Program-made: the position numbers and the translations under genes | In this document: positions 31,375 through 34,102 of the stretch, piece by piece | How the letters are laid out: each line of letters starts with the position of its first letter | How positions within the stretch are numbered: the first letter of the stretch is position 1 | Assembly: GCA_027020665.1 (NCBI GenBank) | Contig: JALUVJ010000129.1 | Coordinates: forward strand, 1 to 34,102 | From: Nitrospira sp. | Lineage (GTDB): Bacteria; Nitrospirota; Nitrospiria; SBBL01; JAADHI01 | DNA length: 34,102 nucleotides | Reading direction: 5' to 3' | The notes under the pieces: model-generated | Database searches by the model: none | Told to the model about the DNA's origin: nothing | Seen by the model: only the letters and a program-made list of their open reading frames with translations

Positions 31375-34102
31375 ATGAAAATCAGAACGAAAATCACGCT
31401 GATCTTTCTGATTTTGTCTTTAGTGCCGCTGACTTTGATGAGTTATGTGGTTTATCAAAACGGCAAAAAGGCGCTTAAAGAAAACCTCGGGGCGACTTAT
31501 CAATTGCTTGCCCGCCAAACGATCGATAAAATTGATCGCACGCTTTATGAGGTTTACCGTGATGTGGCGGCTTGGTCGGAGCTTGAGGTGATGGATGAAA
31601 TCATCGCGGGTGACGTGGATGGTAAGATGACTTCGTTTTTAATCAGTCTGAGCCAGCAGTACGGCTACTTTTCAAGCATCAGTGCGATGAATCGCGACGG
31701 GCGGGTGATTGCCTCAAGCCGTCCTGAATTTATCGGACGGCAGTTTAATGCGAATCCCTTTTTCAAAAGTGCGATAAAGCGAAAACCCTACCTTGAAGAC
31801 CTTTATTTTGATGCGACGGGACAGGAATGGGTGATCTCTTTTTCATTTCCGATCACAGCAAAATTCCAACAGGACGAGGTGATCGGTGTATTGAGCGCGC
31901 GATGGAAGGCAGAAGAATTGGTCAAGCTGACACAGGTTTTGTCCCATCAAGGGGAGGAAAGTTTGCATGCCCGCATCGTTTTGGTTCAAGACGAAGGGCT
32001 TGTGATTTCCGGGCCTGCTTCCCGACAGGCGGGGCTTTTTGAAAATCTTCGCATTAACGATGAATTGAGAAAGACGATTTTGAGTGATTTGAGTGGAAAC
32101 GGATATTTAATCGGAAAGGATGAGGAAAATAAGGCTGCGCTCATTGCTTATGCCCGTTCCAAAGGTTACCGGGATTTCCCGGGCATGGGCTGGCGCATCC
32201 TCGTGCTGAAGGATGTTGAGACCGCTTTTCGCTCGATTGACCGTCTAAAAGTCGTGGTGTTTCGTGTGGAAGGCATTGTGGCCTTTTTTGTCCTGATTCT
32301 TTCGCTTTGGGTCACCCGGCGCATGGCGCAGCCCATCCTTCAAATCTCGCGAGCGGCCGGTCGTGTCGCCAAAGGGGATTTTGAGGCGCGTGCCGAATAT
32401 CATGCGAATGATGAAATCGGTTCTTTGACCAAAACCTTCAATCAAATGATTCGAGATTTAAAAGAACAACGTGCGCAACTGGTGGATAAACATTATGTGG
32501 ACTCCATTATCGCCAATATGATGAACAGTTTGATCGTCATTGATCCGGAGGGGCGGATTCGGCGGGTGAATAAGTCCACCGTGGCGCTGCTCGGTTACAG
32601 CGAAGCCGAGCTGATCGATCAGCCGATTGAAAAGATTTTTAATGAAAAACATCCCCGAAAGGGCGCATGGATCGGGCAATTGCTGCAACAGGGGTTTTTG
32701 CGCAATATCGAGTCAAATTACCGGGCAAAAGACGGGCGTATTGTGCCGGTTTGGTTTTCGTGTTCTGTCATGCGGGATGCTCAGGAACGTGTCGAAGGCA
32801 TTGTCTGTGTCGCGCAGGATATCTCGGAACGCAAACGCTCATTGGCACGCCTTAATCATATGGTGAATCACGATACATTAACCAATTTGCCCAACCGCAC
32901 TTTGTTTGTCGGTCGACTCACTCAATTGCTCAGCGGCATCCACCGCAGAAAACGTCTGATGGCCGTTTTGTCGCTTGATTTGGATCGTTTCAAAAATATT
33001 AACGATACCTTAGGCCATGTGATCGGTGACTTATTATTACAACGGGTTGCTGAGCGTTTGATGGGTTGTGTCCGTGAGGGAGATACCATCGCACGTCTCG
33101 GTGGCGATGAATTTGTTCTTTTGATCGATGACATTATGCGTCCGGAGGATGTGGGCAAAATCGCAAAAAAAATTCTGGAGACCTTTAGAAGACCGATGTT
33201 GCTCAAGGGCAACGAGTTTTTCATCACCACAAGTATCGGCATCAGTCTTTATCCCAATGACGGAAAGACGGCTGAAACCCTGCTGAAAAAGGCCGATACA
33301 GCGATGTATCGCGCGAAGGAGCAGGGGAAAAATAATTATCAACTGTTTTCTGCCGATATGAATGTGAAAGCCGAAGCATATCTGAAACTGGAAACCCATT
33401 TGCGTTATGCCTTGGCGCGCGATGAGTTTGTGCTTTGTTACCAACCGATGGTGGATTGCAAGACGGGACGGGTCGTGAGCATGGAGGTCCTGCTGCGTTG
33501 GCAACACAGTGAATTCGGCGATATTCCGCCCGAAAAATTTATTCCGATCGCGGAGGAGACAGGTTTGATCGGCCAGATCGGACATTGGGTTTTGAAGACG
33601 GCTTGTGCGCAAAATAAAGCCTGGCAGGATGCGGGTTTTGATCCCTTTCGTGTGGCAGTCAATCTGTCCGCCCGTCAATTCGACGATAAAAAACTAGCAA
33701 AAAAGGTTCAAGAGGTGTTGAGTGAAACCGGTCTGGATCCGGTGTATTTGGAATTGGAGTTGACCGAAGGCATTGTCATGAAAAATCCCGAAGCAACCGT
33801 GGACATGCTGTGCGCCTTCCATGCCGTGGGCATTGAGATTTCAATCGATGATTTTGGAACGGGGTATTCTTCTTTGAGTTATCTCAAACGTTTTCCCGTG
33901 AATACCTTGAAGATCGACCGGTCATTTGTTCAGGATATTACCCGTGATCCGGACGATGCAGCGATTATTCGGGCGGTGATTGCGATGGGACACAGTCTTA
34001 ATCTTAAAATCATTGCCGAGGGCGTAGAGACCCCGGCGCAACGGGAATTTTTACGCGTGATGCAATGTGACACGCTTCAAGGCTACCTGTTCAGTCAGCC
34101 GC
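31375..34102 (+). CDS. Membrane c-di-GMP enzyme: CACHE-like sensor, HAMP, PAS, GGDEF and EAL (3' end cut)
   Basis: At least 909 residues; the end of EAL lies outside. Membrane spans at about 8-27 and 292-310 enclose a periplasmic sensor with dCACHE-like text (SAMNRDGRVIASSRPEFIGR). HAMP ~310-362, PAS ~374-490 (SLIVIDPEGRIRRVN), GGDEF ~505-660 with an intact GGDEF at 576-580 and an RxxD inhibitory site at 567-570 (REGD), and EAL ~672 on. The EAL motif reads EVL (Glu704), and NLSARQF, ELTEG, DDFGTGYSS and AEGVET are present. Both cyclase and phosphodiesterase residues look intact, so direction of activity cannot be decided. Its ATG lacks a strong ribosome site. Likely co-transcribed with the PstS-like gene. 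Confidence 0.93.
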   Translation, partial: MKIRTKITLIFLILSLVPLTLMSYVVYQNGKKALKENLGATYQLLARQTIDKIDRTLYEVYRDVAAWSELEVMDEIIAGDVDGKMTSFLISLSQQYGYFSSISAMNRDGRVIASSRPEFIGRQFNANPFFKSAIKRKPYLEDLYFDATGQEWVISFSFPITAKFQQDEVIGVLSARWKAEELVKLTQVLSHQGEESLHARIVLVQDEGLVISGPASRQAGLFENLRINDELRKTILSDLSGNGYLIGKDEENKAALIAYARSKGYRDFPGMGWRILVLKDVETAFRSIDRLKVVVFRVEGIVAFFVLILSLWVTRRMAQPILQISRAAGRVAKGDFEARAEYHANDEIGSLTKTFNQMIRDLKEQRAQLVDKHYVDSIIANMMNSLIVIDPEGRIRRVNKSTVALLGYSEAELIDQPIEKIFNEKHPRKGAWIGQLLQQGFLRNIESNYRAKDGRIVPVWFSCSVMRDAQERVEGIVCVAQDISERKRSLARLNHMVNHDTLTNLPNRTLFVGRLTQLLSGIHRRKRLMAVLSLDLDRFKNINDTLGHVIGDLLLQRVAERLMGCVREGDTIARLGGDEFVLLIDDIMRPEDVGKIAKKILETFRRPMLLKGNEFFITTSIGISLYPNDGKTAETLLKKADTAMYRAKEQGKNNYQLFSADMNVKAEAYLKLETHLRYALARDEFVLCYQPMVDCKTGRVVSMEVLLRWQHSEFGDIPPEKFIPIAEETGLIGQIGHWVLKTACAQNKAWQDAGFDPFRVAVNLSARQFDDKKLAKKVQEVLSETGLDPVYLELELTEGIVMKNPEATVDMLCAFHAVGIEISIDDFGTGYSSLSYLKRFPVNTLKIDRSFVQDITRDPDDAAIIRAVIAMGHSLNLKIIAEGVETPAQREFLRVMQCDTLQGYLFSQP

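Noticed and set aside
1-34102. tRNA, rRNA, CRISPR array, integrase or transposase
   Set aside because: I looked through the intergenic parts for T-loop text, regular repeat-spacer units and transposase motifs and saw none; a covariance search would be needed to be certain.

Overview
The window reads as a chromosomal stretch of a diderm bacterium of roughly balanced GC content. Periplasmic-type exports without a lipobox, a PilT retraction ATPase and a three-gene DsrE/F/H (TusDCB-like) set support this. The standard code with ATG, GTG and TTG starts fits every gene. The mix (Hanks-type kinase with a helical-repeat N-terminus, FHA protein, FmdE-family protein, RadicalSAM-ArsM fusion, M1-M28 double peptidase) suggests an uncultured or deep-branching lineage, but the sequence alone does not let me name a phylum. 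No rRNA, tRNA, CRISPR, integrase or transposase was recognised.

Layout. 1-3413 (+): the end of a branched-chain amino-acid ABC ATPase (LivG-like), LivF, then gcvT and gcvPA of the glycine cleavage system, without gcvH or gcvPB. 3481-6062 (+): a zinc/manganese ABC importer (binding protein, ATPase, permease) with a tiny ORF overlapping the ATPase start. 6089-8092 (-): ACT-domain malic enzyme and an Ogt-type DNA repair protein. 8358-8960 (+): exported cyclophilin, convergent with glgC (8994-10226, -). 10227-10816: a gap with a palindromic repeat, a doubtful His-rich small ORF and an extended -10 promoter. 10817-13315 (+): an 832-residue protein joining a PqqD-like domain, a radical SAM/SPASM enzyme and a complete ArsM-like arsenite methyltransferase; this is the most striking gene here. 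13517-15035 (+): pilT coupled to an internally duplicated protein of unknown function. 15261-18152 (+): FmdE-family protein, redoxin, aroC and a Nudix hydrolase. 18305-21813 (+): FHA protein and a membrane TPR-like Ser/Thr kinase, overlapping by 4 bp. 21814-22380: second copy of the palindrome, a strong promoter, a long leader, a cold-shock gene and a bidirectional terminator shared with pyk (22425-23870, -). 24023-24628 (+): exported protein of unknown function. 24778-28970 (-): glutathionyl-hydroquinone reductase and the M1-M28 peptidase. 29190-30158 (+): DsrE/F/H-like trio. 30159-30804: mostly non-coding, with two possible short membrane or secreted peptides. 30805-34102 (+): a PstS-like periplasmic protein and a CACHE-HAMP-PAS-GGDEF-EAL c-di-GMP enzyme cut by the window end.

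How the genes fit together. Most units are housekeeping (one-carbon metabolism, metal uptake, shikimate pathway, glycogen, C3/C4 metabolism). Layered on these are signalling modules (FHA plus kinase; periplasmic binding protein plus c-di-GMP enzyme; PilT plus partner) and thiol, sulfur and arsenic chemistry (ArsM fusion, redoxin, glutathionyl reductase, DsrE/F/H). Functional links between these units are inference from proximity only.
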